From contig JAFMCG010000004.1 of NCBI GenBank assembly GCA_017857895.1, positions 1-46,435 of the forward strand: DNA of 46,435 nt, read 5' to 3'. This document shows positions 1 through 9,195 of this stretch, in pieces (position 1 is the stretch's first letter; each line of letters opens with the position of its first letter). The position numbers and the translations under genes are program-made. The notes under the pieces are model-generated. The model saw only the letters and a program-made list of their open reading frames with translations. It was not told the DNA's origin and did not search any database. The DNA comes from Burkholderiaceae bacterium. Its GTDB lineage: Bacteria > Pseudomonadota > Gammaproteobacteria > Burkholderiales > Burkholderiaceae_B.

Positions 1-56
<56 letters not shown>

Positions 57-84
57 GGCCTGAATTGTATCAGAATGACTGGGG

Positions 85-462
85 TCAGTTACCAGCTAGC
101 AAGGTCGAAATGGATTGCAGTTCATGGCGCAGGCCTTGTAGCTCTTGGGCGGTTAAGCGCACAGCGGCATCGGGATCGGCCTGAGTATCTCGACCATCGG
201 TCAGACGGTTTCTTGCACCACTAATCGTGAAGCCCTGTTCGTAAAGAAGGTCACGGATGCGACGGATGAGAAGTACTTCATGGTGCTGATAGTAGCGCCG
301 GTTACCGCGGCGTTTAATGGGCTTGAGCTGGGTGAATTCCTGCTCCCAATACCGAAGCACGTGTGGTTTAACCGCACACAACTCACTCACCTCGCCGATC
401 GTGAAATAACGCTTGGCGGGAATGACCGGTAGTGTTGCCGTAGGTGTGTCAGCTGAGTTCAT
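85..462 (-). CDS. MerR-family transcriptional regulator
   Basis: A 125-residue DNA-binding protein. Residues about 18-85 form a MerR-type winged helix: YFTIGEVSELCAVKPHVLRYWE is the helix-turn-helix and KRRGNRRYY the wing. No C-terminal cysteine or other effector pocket is visible, so it is a short MerR protein of the type often encoded directly after ihfA in Burkholderiales. It lies 25 bases downstream of ihfA and is probably co-transcribed with the pheST-ihfA operon. Target and ligand are unknown. Family assignment is secure; function is not. Confidence 0.88.
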   Translation of the reverse strand: MNSADTPTATLPVIPAKRYFTIGEVSELCAVKPHVLRYWEQEFTQLKPIKRRGNRRYYQHHEVLLIRRIRDLLYEQGFTISGARNRLTDGRDTQADPDAAVRLTAQELQGLRHELQSISTLLAGN

Positions 463-487
463 GAATGACCAATGATTAACGTCGTCT

Positions 488-826
488 TTATTCTAAACGC
501 ATCGCAGGAGAGATTGAACGATTCTCAGGGGAATCGGCTTCAACAGCGCCCTTTAACTTCTGACTGGCATGAAAAGTCACGACCCTGCGAGCCGCAATGG
601 GAATGACTTCACCTGTTTTGGGGTTCCTGCCGGGGCGAGCTGGTTTGTCCCTGACTTGAAAATTACCGAAACCAGAGAGCTTGACTGAGTCACCCTTAAC
701 CAAAGCCTGTCGAATTTGCTCAAAGAATGTTTCGACAATATCTTTGGATTCGCGTTTGTTCAAACCAACACGATCGAACAGCATCTCAGCGAGTTCAGCC
801 TTTGTCAGTGTCTGCATGTCGGTCAC
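488..826 (-). CDS. ihfA: Integration host factor subunit alpha
   Basis: A 112-residue DNABII protein, one half of the IHF heterodimer that bends DNA at sigma-54 promoters, origins and recombination sites. The family signature is visible in the middle ([21 protein letters not shown]), with the intercalating proline in the RPGRNP arm. I chose the GTG at 826 because AGGAG lies 8 bases upstream; that Shine-Dalgarno overlaps the pheT stop TAG, suggesting translational coupling. An internal ATG at 817 is the alternative start. The C-terminus (after KLKGAVE) is about ten residues longer than in E. coli and is not obviously structured. Confidence 0.95.
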   Translation of the reverse strand: MTDMQTLTKAELAEMLFDRVGLNKRESKDIVETFFEQIRQALVKGDSVKLSGFGNFQVRDKPARPGRNPKTGEVIPIAARRVVTFHASQKLKGAVEADSPENRSISPAMRLE

Positions 827-837
827 GGTTTACTCTC

Positions 838-3255
838 CTAACGCTGTCGCGCATTGTGCGCTTTTTCAAGTGCTTGCCGAATAATCTGTAAACACTGTTC
901 AACGCGATCATCTTCTAAGGTCACTGCTGGATCCTGCAACCAGAACCGTAATGCCAAGCTGACCTCATTTGGCTGGTCTGGCGAGGCATTTTGGTCTTGC
1001 CACACATCAAACAACGTCACGTCTTGAACCGCATCCAACATTGGCTCAGTTTTAACGCAAGCCCAAATGGTATCAAGTAACGACTGGTAAGGGGTATTGG
1101 CAGAAACCCATAGAGCCATGTCGCGTTGCACCATGGGTTGCTTTGAGAGCGCAACCGGTGCGGGTAATGGTTTTTCAGTCAAGCAATCAAGGGCGATCTC
1201 AAAGAGCACAGGCGATGATGGCAAGCCCTCGGCACGGACCCATTGGGGGTGAAGTTCGCCTATCAAGCCTTTGACTTGACCATCAACCCAGATCTCAGCG
1301 CAGCGCCCAGGATGCATCAACGGGTGCTGTGAAGGGACAAACCGGTACTGCAGTTGGCTCGCATCGAGCAACACTTCGAGATCGTTTTTCACGTCAAAGA
1401 AATCAACGTGGCGAGACTTGGTCGCCCACTGATCAGGCTCTGCGGCTCCCCAAGCCAAAGCGGCTAACTTCAAAGGCTGAGCCACACCGGCCACACTAAT
1501 GTCACCATTGACGATACTCGCATCTCGGCTAAAGACACGGCCAAGCTCAAACACGCGCACACGACTTTGACGACGATTGGCGTTATAGACCGTGTTGGCC
1601 ACCAAGCCTGGCAGCAGCGATGAACGCATGACCGACATTTGGCTAGCGATCGGATTGACCAAAGCAATCGGATCACTTTGACCCATTCGCTCGGTTTCCC
1701 ACAGGCGCTCAACGAATGAAAAGTTAACCACTTCTTGATAATCGCGCGCTGCAATCGAGGCACGTATGGCATGCGCATCGCGTTTGTTTTCATGACGTAA
1801 GAGCATTTTTGCGCGCGCCATGGGTGGTCGTGCAGGAATGTTGTCAAAGCCGATCATGCGAGCAACTTCTTCGATAAGGTCTTCCTCAATACGCAAGTCA
1901 AAACGAAAGGAAGGCGGTGTGACCTTAAATACCTCGTTCTCAGCTGACCACTCAAACCCAAGCCGTTCAAAAACCTCACTGACTTGGTCATGCGCGCACG
2001 AGATGCCCAAAACCTTTTGGCAGCGTGCCAATCGCATCGTGACCGGTGCACGCTCGGGCAAGCTTAACGTCTGATCGTCAATGGGACCCGCTTGGCCGCC
2101 ACAAATAGCCAACACCATCTGCGTTAAGCGCTCAAGGTCGTCAGTAATGGTGACGAAATCGACCCCGCGCTCAAATCGATGGGCAGCCTCAGAGGGGATC
2201 TTCAAGGTACGGGTGCGTCCTGCAATGGCTTCAGGCCACCAAAAAGCGGCTTCCAAATAGATGTTTTGTGTGTCTAGGCTCACGGCCGTGTCATCACCAC
2301 CCATGATGCCGGCCAAGCTTTCAATTTTATCGCCAGTCGCAATAACACCCATCTGTTGCGTCAGCTCAATGGTTTCCCCATTGAGTAACTTAAGCGTCTC
2401 GCCTGGTCTTGCCCAGCGAACCGTCAATGATCCGTCAACCATTTTGTCAAGATCAAAGACGTGCGAAGGCCGTCCACGTTCGAGCATCAGGTAGTTTGAA
2501 ATATCAACCAAGGCCGACACACTGCGTTGCCCAGCGCGCTCAAGCCGTTGCACCATCCAGGCCGGGGTTTGCGCACGTGCATTGACGCCTCGCATGACTC
2601 GACCAGCAAACCGGCCGCACAGATCAGGCGCCAGCACTTCTACTGGCATTCGATCTTCAATGGTCACCGGCGACGGCGCGACTGCCGGATTGCGCAGTTC
2701 ACAACCATTGAGCGCCGCCACTTCGCGAGCCACCCCGAGAATAGACAAGCAATCGGCACGGTTGGGTGTGAGTTTTAATGTAAACACCGACTCGTCTAAC
2801 GCCAGTGCTTGACGCAACGACATGCCTGGCTCAAAGGATGGGTCAAGCGACAACAGGCCCGCATTTTCTTGAGACAAGCCGAGTTCTTTGGCCGAGCACA
2901 GCATGCCAGCGGACTCGACACCGCGCATTTTGGCAACACCAATTTTAAAATCACCAGGCAAAACAGCGCCAACCCCAGCCAAGGGCACCACGAGCCCGGC
3001 AGCAGCATTTGGCGCGCCACATACAATTTGAAGCCATTCACCCTGCCCGGCATTGACGCGACAAACCCGTAACTTGTCAGCATTGGGGTGAGGTTCGACC
3101 GCTTCAATGCGAGCCACAACCACACCGCTAAAGGCGGGCGCGACAGGCTCAACCTCTTCAACTTCAAGGCCAGCCATGGTCAGCTGATGAGCCAGCGCAT
3201 CGGTGCTTATCGAAGGGTCGGCCATCGTGCGTAGCCAGGATTCAGGAAATTGCAT
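838..3255 (-). CDS. pheT: Phenylalanine-tRNA ligase beta subunit
   Basis: The 805-residue beta subunit of the alpha2-beta2 PheRS enzyme, which charges tRNA-Phe in the cytoplasm. In order it shows an N-terminal EMAP/tRNA-binding OB fold (PHPNADKLRVCRVN), the B3/B4 editing region, B5, the inactive class II core-like domain, and a C-terminal ferredoxin-like anticodon-binding domain ending near the stop. Length matches the family. The start MQFPESWL (ATG at 3255) agrees with homologues; a TTG at 3267 would add four residues. It is 52 bases downstream of pheS and 11 bases upstream of ihfA. Confidence 0.96.
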   Translation of the reverse strand: MQFPESWLRTMADPSISTDALAHQLTMAGLEVEEVEPVAPAFSGVVVARIEAVEPHPNADKLRVCRVNAGQGEWLQIVCGAPNAAAGLVVPLAGVGAVLPGDFKIGVAKMRGVESAGMLCSAKELGLSQENAGLLSLDPSFEPGMSLRQALALDESVFTLKLTPNRADCLSILGVAREVAALNGCELRNPAVAPSPVTIEDRMPVEVLAPDLCGRFAGRVMRGVNARAQTPAWMVQRLERAGQRSVSALVDISNYLMLERGRPSHVFDLDKMVDGSLTVRWARPGETLKLLNGETIELTQQMGVIATGDKIESLAGIMGGDDTAVSLDTQNIYLEAAFWWPEAIAGRTRTLKIPSEAAHRFERGVDFVTITDDLERLTQMVLAICGGQAGPIDDQTLSLPERAPVTMRLARCQKVLGISCAHDQVSEVFERLGFEWSAENEVFKVTPPSFRFDLRIEEDLIEEVARMIGFDNIPARPPMARAKMLLRHENKRDAHAIRASIAARDYQEVVNFSFVERLWETERMGQSDPIALVNPIASQMSVMRSSLLPGLVANTVYNANRRQSRVRVFELGRVFSRDASIVNGDISVAGVAQPLKLAALAWGAAEPDQWATKSRHVDFFDVKNDLEVLLDASQLQYRFVPSQHPLMHPGRCAEIWVDGQVKGLIGELHPQWVRAEGLPSSPVLFEIALDCLTEKPLPAPVALSKQPMVQRDMALWVSANTPYQSLLDTIWACVKTEPMLDAVQDVTLFDVWQDQNASPDQPNEVSLALRFWLQDPAVTLEDDRVEQCLQIIRQALEKAHNARQR

Positions 3256-3307
3256 CGTTAGACTCAAGCATTGGGTTTATAAAAACAGCGTCTTCTACAG
3301 TTGCTAT

Positions 3308-4330
3308 TCAGTCAGCAAATTGCGCCAGGAAACGCAGGTCGCCTTCAAAAAACTGTCGCAAATCATGAACACCGTAACGCAGCATGGTTAGACGCTCTAG
3401 TCCTGATCCAAAGGCAAAGCCAATGTACTTCTCAGGATCGAGTCCAAAGTTACGCACCACATCGGGGTGAACTTGCCCTGCGCCAGAAATCTCCAGCCAG
3501 CGACCCTTATTGGGACCACTGGTAAACATCATATCGATCTCAGCAGAAGGCTCAGTAAACGGGAAGAAAGACGGTCGGAATCGGATTTCAAGATCGTCTG
3601 TCTCAAAGAAGCAGCGCATAAAATCGGTGTAAACCCCTTTCAGATCGGCAAATGAGATATCTTCTGCGATCCAAAGACCTTCAACTTGATGGAACATTGG
3701 CGAATGCGTGGCATCACTATCGACGCGATAGGTGCGGCCGGGCGCAATCACTTTGATGGGTGGCGTGTGTGTGCGCGCATAACGCACTTGCATGGGGCTG
3801 GTGTGTGTGCGCAATAGCAAAGGCAAACCTTGTTCGTCTTTCATGTCGACGTAAAAAGTGTCTTGCATTGAGCGCGCAGGATGATTGAGCGGGTTATTTA
3901 AGGCCGTAAAGTTTGTCCAATCGGTTTCAATTTCAGGACCGTCAGCGACTTCAAAACCAATGGACTGAAAAATCTGTTCAACCCGCTGCCAAGTTTTGAT
4001 AACGGGATGGATCCCACCCGTTCGACGTCCCCGACCGGGTAGGGTCACATCGATTGTTTGCTCAGCCAGTTGCAAAGCCAGCCCCGCTTGGGCAATCGCC
4101 TCTCTGCGCGCATTGAGCGCCGCTTCAATGGCTTGTTTGGCCAGGTTGATCTTGGCACCCTCTTCGCGCTTTTGTGCCGGTTCAAAGCTTGCCAGACGTT
4201 TCATCTGCTCTGTCAAAGCACCTTGCTTGCCCAAAAATTGCGCTTTGGCATTTTCCAAGGCAGCAGCATCGGTGGCTTGTTCAAAGGCGGACTGAGCGGC
4301 GCTGATTAAATCTTCTAGTGTGTTGGACAT
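3308..4330 (-). CDS. pheS: Phenylalanine-tRNA ligase alpha subunit
   Basis: The 340-residue catalytic alpha subunit of PheRS. An N-terminal coiled coil (roughly residues 1-90, rich in A, E, K and Q) precedes the class II core. Motif 2 region [22 protein letters not shown] and motif 3 region [18 protein letters not shown] are both clear. The start MSNTLEDL is supported by AGGA placed 5 bases before the ATG; an in-frame GTG at 4342 lacks such a site. A strong hairpin between rplT and pheS may act as an attenuator or partial terminator, so pheST expression may differ from that of the ribosomal protein genes. Confidence 0.96.
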   Translation of the reverse strand: MSNTLEDLISAAQSAFEQATDAAALENAKAQFLGKQGALTEQMKRLASFEPAQKREEGAKINLAKQAIEAALNARREAIAQAGLALQLAEQTIDVTLPGRGRRTGGIHPVIKTWQRVEQIFQSIGFEVADGPEIETDWTNFTALNNPLNHPARSMQDTFYVDMKDEQGLPLLLRTHTSPMQVRYARTHTPPIKVIAPGRTYRVDSDATHSPMFHQVEGLWIAEDISFADLKGVYTDFMRCFFETDDLEIRFRPSFFPFTEPSAEIDMMFTSGPNKGRWLEISGAGQVHPDVVRNFGLDPEKYIGFAFGSGLERLTMLRYGVHDLRQFFEGDLRFLAQFAD

Positions 4331-4378
4331 AGATCCTGTCACTCTTTTGAGTCATCTGTTGCAAAGTCAAAACGTTCA

Positions 4379-4448
4379 ACGATCGGGGCACTAAACGGAA
4401 ACGGAGCCCTAAGGGCTCCGTTTCATGGCGCTACGATCGGGGCACTAA
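4379..4448. repeat. 16-nt direct repeat pair flanking a hairpin
   Basis: The sequence ACGATCGGGGCACTAA occurs exactly at 4379-4394 and again at 4433-4448, 54 bases apart. Between the copies lies the 12-bp stem at 4398-4424. The whole unit occupies the rplT-pheS intergenic space and touches no coding sequence. It could be a local duplication or a small mobile repeat of REP/MITE type; no other copy was noticed in the window. Confidence 0.7.
4398..4424 (-). terminator. Strong hairpin between rplT and pheS (attenuator-like)
   Basis: A 12-bp perfect stem (arm GAAACGGAGCCC, complementary arm GGGCTCCGTTTC) with a TAA loop. In the rplT-to-pheS direction only short T groups follow (CCGTTTAG), so full Rho-independent termination is doubtful. 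Partial termination, mRNA processing or stabilisation of the rpmI-rplT message is more likely. Confidence 0.55.
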
Positions 4449-4464
4449 CTGGTGACCCCGTCGT

Positions 4465-4824
4465 TTAGGCTGACAGTGCAGCTGTCGCCTGTTTGACGAT
4501 CGCCGCAAAACCCGCCTTGTCCCGCACGGCCATGTCGGCCAAAACCTTACGATCGAGCTCAATGGCAGCCTTTTTGAGGCCAGCAATGAATACGCTGTAA
4601 GAAACACCATGCTCGCGGGTTGCCGCATTGATACGGGCAATCCACAAGGCACGGAATGTGCGCTTCTTGTTACGGCGGTCACGGTAAGCGTATTGACCCG
4701 CACGCATGACTGCTTGCTTAGCAATACGGAATACATTACCGCGGCGACCACGATATCCTTTGGCCGCTTTGATGACTTTTTTGTGACGGGCTCGGGCTGT
4801 TACACCACGTTTTACGCGAGGCAT
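4465..4824 (-). CDS. rplT: 50S ribosomal protein L20
   Basis: A 119-residue basic protein of the large subunit, needed for early 50S assembly. The start [26 protein letters not shown] is typical of L20, as is the conserved internal segment [26 protein letters not shown] lies 7 bases before the ATG. It follows rpmI by 13 bases. In many bacteria L20 represses this operon by binding the mRNA leader; here the leader ahead of rpmI is long enough (about 150 bases) for such a site, but no pseudoknot was demonstrated. Confidence 0.98.
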   Translation of the reverse strand: MPRVKRGVTARARHKKVIKAAKGYRGRRGNVFRIAKQAVMRAGQYAYRDRRNKKRTFRALWIARINAATREHGVSYSVFIAGLKKAAIELDRKVLADMAVRDKAGFAAIVKQATAALSA

Positions 4825-4837
4825 TATCTATCTCCTA

Positions 4838-5035
4838 TTATGCGTAAGGCATCATGGCGCGAACTGAAGCCATGTCGCTTGGATGAACAGCAGCGGAACC
4901 GCGCAGCTGACGTTTTGTCTTGGTGGTCTTTTTGGTCAGGATGTGGCGCTTAAACGCCTGACCGCGTTTGATGGAGCCACTGCCCCGCACCGAAAAGCGC
5001 TTGGAAGCACTTTTCTTGGTTTTCATCTTAGGCAT
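4838..5035 (-). CDS. rpmI: 50S ribosomal protein L35
   Basis: A 65-residue basic protein of the large subunit beginning [14 protein letters not shown] and ending RAMMPYA, the normal length and termini for L35. AGGA precedes the ATG by about 8 bases and the gene ends in tandem stops TAA TAG. In most betaproteobacteria infC is directly upstream; here infC is almost 6 kb away and rpmI is the first gene of its own transcript, downstream of the promoter at 5190-5219. Confidence 0.98.
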   Translation of the reverse strand: MPKMKTKKSASKRFSVRGSGSIKRGQAFKRHILTKKTTKTKRQLRGSAAVHPSDMASVRAMMPYA

Positions 5036-5189
5036 GAAAAAATCCTAGTGACGTGCTATCACAGGTGGTTGCTCGACCTTCGAACAACACTTCACAACCC
5101 GATAACATCGCTGTCTTCCAGCCATATGCCTAAACCGATCAAGGATTAAAACATTAGGTTTTGAAATAGCAATTGCTGGAAAGTCGTTG

Positions 5190-5219
5190 ATTATAGACTA
5201 GTTTCTCAAACTTAGTCAT
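5190..5219 (-). promoter_or_regulatory. Sigma-70-type promoter for rpmI-rplT-pheST-ihfA
   Basis: On the minus strand a perfect -10 box TATAAT (5190-5195) follows a -35-like ATGACT (5214-5219, four of six matches to TTGACA) with an 18-base spacer. Transcription would start near 5183, giving an untranslated leader of about 150 bases before rpmI. The promoter lies immediately after the ubiK stop codon and explains how rpmI can be expressed without infC upstream. Confidence 0.65.
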
Positions 5220-5229
5220 CCACGGCGAC

Positions 5230-5487
5230 TTACCCTTTGCTATTTTCCATCGCGGTCAAACGCTGCTCGAGCGCTTGCAGCTGTTTTTCTAGGTTGTTGG
5301 CACGCGTCATCGCTTGGGCAAGCATGTCAGCCTGAATATCAAACTCTTCACGTGTAACCAAATCCATTTTGGTAAATGCTTGCCCCATAAAACCGCGAAC
5401 ATTGCGTTCAACATCGGCCGCTGGGCTTTTGGCAATGAGTTCAGAGACATTTTTTTGTAAGGCATCAAGCCATGGATTGGTTTGCAT
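5230..5487 (-). CDS. ubiK: UbiK-family accessory factor (BMFP/YqiC)
   Basis: An 85-residue protein of the BMFP family (formerly DUF526). The N-terminal half is amphipathic (NPWLDALQKNVSELIAKSPA) and the C-terminal half is a heptad-rich coiled coil (DMLAQAMTRANNLEKQLQALEQRLTAME in part) that drives trimerisation in characterised members. UbiK assists aerobic ubiquinone biosynthesis by binding UbiJ and membrane lipid. It is divergent from glnK, an arrangement common in Burkholderiales, with 277 bases of regulatory DNA between them. Confidence 0.88.
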   Translation of the reverse strand: MQTNPWLDALQKNVSELIAKSPAADVERNVRGFMGQAFTKMDLVTREEFDIQADMLAQAMTRANNLEKQLQALEQRLTAMENSKG

Positions 5488-5622
5488 ATCGATCCCTTGA
5501 TTATTGATTCAGTAGTGGCGGCGCTTAAAGCGACTTTTGACAGTGTAGTCAATTACATGGCTAACCAATCAAAATCAATGACCGTGAAATAAGTGGCATT
5601 TTGGGTTGGTTGCTTTTAAAAA

Positions 5623-5639
5623 TGCACCAAAAGAGTGAA
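5623..5639 (+). promoter_or_regulatory. Probable distal NtrC binding site
   Basis: A 17-bp imperfect dyad: left half TGCACC is perfect, right half AGTGAA matches GGTGCA at four of six positions, with the usual 5-bp centre. Its centre is 40 bp from that of the proximal site, i.e. close to four helical turns, which suits cooperative NtrC oligomer assembly. Confidence 0.55.
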
Positions 5640-5662
5640 TTGCCTCGCGAAAGTCCAATCAA

Positions 5663-5679
5663 TGCATTGTTTTGGTGCA
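5663..5679 (+). promoter_or_regulatory. Probable proximal NtrC binding site
   Basis: TGCATTGTTTTGGTGCA fits the NtrC consensus TGCACC-N5-GGTGCA with only the two inner bases of the left half changed. Its centre is about 65 bp upstream of the predicted sigma-54 start for glnK. It lies in the ubiK-glnK gap and could also affect ubiK. Confidence 0.75.
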
Positions 5680-5709
5680 TTCGTACACTTAAAACCACAG
5701 GTGTTTTGT

Positions 5710-5725
5710 TGGCACGACTTTTGCT
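5710..5725 (+). promoter_or_regulatory. Sigma-54 (-24/-12) promoter of glnK-amtB
   Basis: TGGCACGACTTTTGCT matches the RpoN consensus TGGCAC-N5-TTGCW at every defined position. GG (5711-5712) and GC (5723-5724) are separated by exactly 10 bases. The predicted start is near 5736, about 29 bases before the glnK ATG. Together with the two NtrC-type sites this indicates induction under nitrogen limitation. Confidence 0.9.
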
Positions 5726-5749
5726 TGAGTCTAGCTACCCACAGCCTGA

Positions 5750-6103
<354 letters not shown>

Positions 6104-6117
6104 AAAAAGGAATCAAT

Positions 6118-7362
6118 ATGGAAACGGTAGTCTTAGATGTGCCCGCCGAGTTTTTTGAACTCCAGTATGCGTTGGATACCTTTTATTTCTTGGTTTGTGG
6201 CGCACTCGTTATGTGGATGGCTGCAGGCTTCTCGATGTTGGAAGCGGGTCTGGTTCGTGCCAAAAACACAACTGAAATCCTTACCAAAAACATCGTTTTG
6301 TATGCCATTGCCTGCACGATGTACATGATTGTGGGTTACAGCATCATGTATGACGGCAACATTTTCTTGACTGGCATCACCGGTGACGGCGTTGCTGACG
6401 AGAAAACCTATGCCCCATCAGCAGATTTCTTCTTCCAAGTGGTATTTGTGGCGACAGCCATGTCAATTGTGTCAGGCGCCGTTGCTGAGCGCATGAAGCT
6501 CTGGGCCTTTGCTTTGTTTGCCATTGTCATGACAGGTTTCATCTATCCCATGTCAGGCTCTTGGACTTGGGGTGCACAACCGGTTTTCGGGATGTACAGC
6601 TTGGGTGATTTGGGCTTTATTGACTTCGCAGGCTCTGGCATTGTTCACATGGCCGGTGCGGCAGCAGCGCTCGCCGGTGTCATCTTATTGGGCGCACGCA
6701 ATGGCAAATATGGTCCCAACGGTGAAGCGCGAGCCATACCAGGCGCGAACTTGCCCTTGGCAACCCTAGGAACGTTTGTCCTGTGGCTTGGTTGGTTTGG
6801 TTTTAACGGTGGTTCGGTACTGGCAACAGCCAGTGTTGGTGATGCCAACTCAGTTGCGGTGGTGTTCATGAACACCAACGCGGCCGCTGCTGGTGGTGTC
6901 ATTGCCGCTTTGATTGTCGCCAAACTGATGTTCGGTAAAGCCGATCTAACCATGGTTTTAAATGGTTGTTTGGCAGGCTTGGTTGCGATCACTGCGGGTC
7001 CAGACACACCCACACCGTTGATGGCAACATTAATTGGTGCGGTTGGTGGTGTCATTGTCGTCTTTTCAATCTTATCCCTTGATAAATTAAAAATCGACGA
7101 TCCCGTCGGTGCAATCTCAGTTCATGGTGTGGTGGGTCTTTGGGGCTTGTTAGCCGTGCCAATCACAAACCCTGAGGCCACGATCACCGCTCAGGCTATT
7201 GGTGCGGTCACAATCTTTGTCTGGGTGTTTGTTGCCAGCATGATTGTGTGGGGGCTTATCAAGGTCATCATGGGGATCCGTGTGACTGAAGAGGAGGAAT
7301 ATCAGGGTGTGGATATTGTCGAATGTGGTATGGAAGCGTATCCAGAGTTCACCAATAAGTAA
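6118..7362 (+). CDS. amtB: Ammonium transporter AmtB
   Basis: A 414-residue polytopic inner-membrane protein of the Amt/Rh family, conducting ammonium as a trimer. Eleven or so hydrophobic segments are visible. The pore histidine pair corresponds to H177 (GSGIVHMAGA) and H336 (ISVHGVVGLWG), and the family motif FxGGSVLA occurs as GFNGGSVLATASVG. There is no cleavable signal peptide: the first hydrophobic segment begins around residue 20 and is a membrane helix. It is co-transcribed with glnK and ends before a bidirectional terminator. Confidence 0.96.
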   Translation: METVVLDVPAEFFELQYALDTFYFLVCGALVMWMAAGFSMLEAGLVRAKNTTEILTKNIVLYAIACTMYMIVGYSIMYDGNIFLTGITGDGVADEKTYAPSADFFFQVVFVATAMSIVSGAVAERMKLWAFALFAIVMTGFIYPMSGSWTWGAQPVFGMYSLGDLGFIDFAGSGIVHMAGAAAALAGVILLGARNGKYGPNGEARAIPGANLPLATLGTFVLWLGWFGFNGGSVLATASVGDANSVAVVFMNTNAAAAGGVIAALIVAKLMFGKADLTMVLNGCLAGLVAITAGPDTPTPLMATLIGAVGGVIVVFSILSLDKLKIDDPVGAISVHGVVGLWGLLAVPITNPEATITAQAIGAVTIFVWVFVASMIVWGLIKVIMGIRVTEEEEYQGVDIVECGMEAYPEFTNK

Positions 7363-7386
7363 TCCGTTATTGCGGTTGTAAAAATG

Positions 7387-7407
7387 GGGGCCGGTTTAAC
7401 CGGCCCC
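7387..7407. terminator. Bidirectional terminator between amtB and ptsI
   Basis: A perfect 8-bp stem GGGGCCGG/CCGGCCCC with a 5-base loop lies between two convergent genes. On the minus strand it is followed by CATTTTTAC, a usable T tract for ptsI transcripts; on the plus strand only TTCT follows, so it is weaker for amtB. Confidence 0.85.
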
Positions 7408-7453
7408 TTCTGCATCTATCTGATTTTTCTGATGACTTTGCGCAACCGTTGTC

Positions 7454-9169
7454 TCAATCGTTAAGGTGATCTGGATCGATTGAATCCGCTCGATTCAAGG
7501 CAGAGGCCACTTTGGTGCGAAGGGCGTTTGAATGAGCCCCCAAAATCTCGCGCTTGACGTCAAGCAGTTGCCTTGGGTGCATAGAAAACTCGGTCAGTCC
7601 CAGACCAAGCAATAAACGCGTGAGCCTGGCGTCGCCCGCCATTTCACCACAAACAGACACAGGAATTCGCTGGCGTTGCCCGGCGTTGATGGTGCCCGCA
7701 ATCAATCGCAATACAGCGGGGTGAAGTGGGTCATAAAGCGACGATACATCAGCATCTGCCCTGTCAATCCCTAGGGTGTATTGAATCAAATCATTGGTGC
7801 CGATCGACAAAAAATCAAACGCACGCGCAAACGGCTCAATCGCGATGGCCATCGCTGGCACTTCGACCATGGCGCCGATCTCAACATGATCATCAAACAG
7901 CTGGCCTTTGGCTGTTAGCTCGTTGCGCACACTGTCAATAATTTCCCGTGCTGCCTGAACTTCCGATAGGCTGGTAATCATCGGAATCAAAATGCGAACC
8001 TTGCCAAAGGCAGACGCCCGCAATATGGCACGTAATTGGGTTTGAAATAATTCAGGTCTCGCCAAGCAATAGCGAATCGCGCGTTGCCCGAGCGCTGGAT
8101 TGGTCGCCACGGTGGCTTCACCGTCAAGTGTTTTATCAGCTCCCAGATCTAGGGTGCGAATCGTGACGGGTCTTTGACCCATCTGTTGCACCACCGATTG
8201 ATAGGCGGCGAACTGTTCCTCCTCTGAAGGCAGACTTGAGCGCCCCATGAAAAGAAATTCACTTCGGAGCAGACCAATACCCTGCGCGCCTTGACTGAGC
8301 GCCAATGGAACCTCGTCTGGCATTTCAATGTTAGCTTGCAAACCAATACGCACGCCATCGAGTGTCTCAGCGGCAATATCGCGCAAGGTCAACAAACTTT
8401 CGCGTGACTGCGCATATTGAAGCGCCATCGATTCGTAAGCGCGAGTTTGAGCCGCTGGCGGATTGATTAAAACGGTGGCTTGCTGCCCATCAACAATCAA
8501 AAAGTCGCCATCACGCGCCATCGTGCGCACTTGCCCCAAAGCAACCACTGCTGGCACACCCATGCTGCGGGCCACAATCGCCGTGTGTGAGGTCGGGCCA
8601 CCCAGATCAGTCACAAATCCTGCAAATCGTGCCCCGCGCAGCCGGATCATGTCAGCCGGTGAGATGTCATGAGCCACCACAATCAGGGGCTCGTCACTTT
8701 GTGTGAAGGCTTCCAAATTGCCCAATGCGCCTGTGCCAGCAAGGGTATGCAACACCCGCTCAACCACTTGTCTGACATCGGCACCACGTTCACGCAAGTA
8801 GTCGTCTGGCATGGCGCTGAACTGCTCACCAAGAAGCTGGCCTTGCGTGGTCAATGCCCACTCAGCGTTGTATTGGCGTTGCTCAATGAGCAACAACGTC
8901 TCGTCGGTCAGTAAAGGGTCTGAGAGGAGTAATTGATGCACGTTCAGTAATGCGGCCAGCTCTCTTGGGGCGTCTGCTGGCAAGGTGTCGATGAGCACTT
9001 GTAACTCATCGGTCGTGTCTTTGAGTGCCAACGAAAAACGACTTTTCTCGGCATCAATGGCCTCAGGTGCAATTCGATAGTGAGCCACTTCGAGCGCAGC
9101 CGCGCCCATGACCACCGCCCGACCCATCGCATAGCCGCTTGCCACCCCGCGACCATACAGACATATCAT
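7454..9169 (-). CDS. ptsI: PTS enzyme I (PEP-protein phosphotransferase)
   Basis: Takes phosphate from PEP and passes it to HPr. The phosphorylated histidine lies in GGPTSHTAIVARSMGVPAVV. The PEP-binding TIM barrel carries the motifs GIGLLRSEFLF, TLDLGADK and GTNDLIQYTLG, and the catalytic cysteine lies in IPVSVCGEMAGD. I prefer the ATG at 9169 (571 residues, active histidine at 195, close to E. coli H189). An ATG at 9229 would add 20 unmatched residues and overlap ptsH. Neither has a convincing Shine-Dalgarno, so translational coupling to ptsH is likely. No sugar-specific EIIB/C is nearby. Confidence 0.92.
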   Translation of the reverse strand: MICLYGRGVASGYAMGRAVVMGAAALEVAHYRIAPEAIDAEKSRFSLALKDTTDELQVLIDTLPADAPRELAALLNVHQLLLSDPLLTDETLLLIEQRQYNAEWALTTQGQLLGEQFSAMPDDYLRERGADVRQVVERVLHTLAGTGALGNLEAFTQSDEPLIVVAHDISPADMIRLRGARFAGFVTDLGGPTSHTAIVARSMGVPAVVALGQVRTMARDGDFLIVDGQQATVLINPPAAQTRAYESMALQYAQSRESLLTLRDIAAETLDGVRIGLQANIEMPDEVPLALSQGAQGIGLLRSEFLFMGRSSLPSEEEQFAAYQSVVQQMGQRPVTIRTLDLGADKTLDGEATVATNPALGQRAIRYCLARPELFQTQLRAILRASAFGKVRILIPMITSLSEVQAAREIIDSVRNELTAKGQLFDDHVEIGAMVEVPAMAIAIEPFARAFDFLSIGTNDLIQYTLGIDRADADVSSLYDPLHPAVLRLIAGTINAGQRQRIPVSVCGEMAGDARLTRLLLGLGLTEFSMHPRQLLDVKREILGAHSNALRTKVASALNRADSIDPDHLND

Positions 9170-9178
9170 GGGCTTGAG

Positions 9179-9195
9179 CTGGGGATTATCCCCAG
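9179..9195 (-). promoter_or_regulatory. Hairpin in the ptsH-ptsI junction
   Basis: CTGGGGATAATCCCCAG on the minus strand is a perfect inverted repeat able to form a 7-bp stem with a TAA loop. It begins 8 bases after the ptsH stop and ends 9 bases before the ATG chosen for ptsI, occupying the place where a Shine-Dalgarno would normally be. No T tract follows, so it is not a terminator. Confidence 0.5.

Noticed and set aside
1470-3167. Several 60-125 residue frames inside pheT on both strands
   Set aside because: pheT is intact over its full length with all domains, so these are shadow frames.
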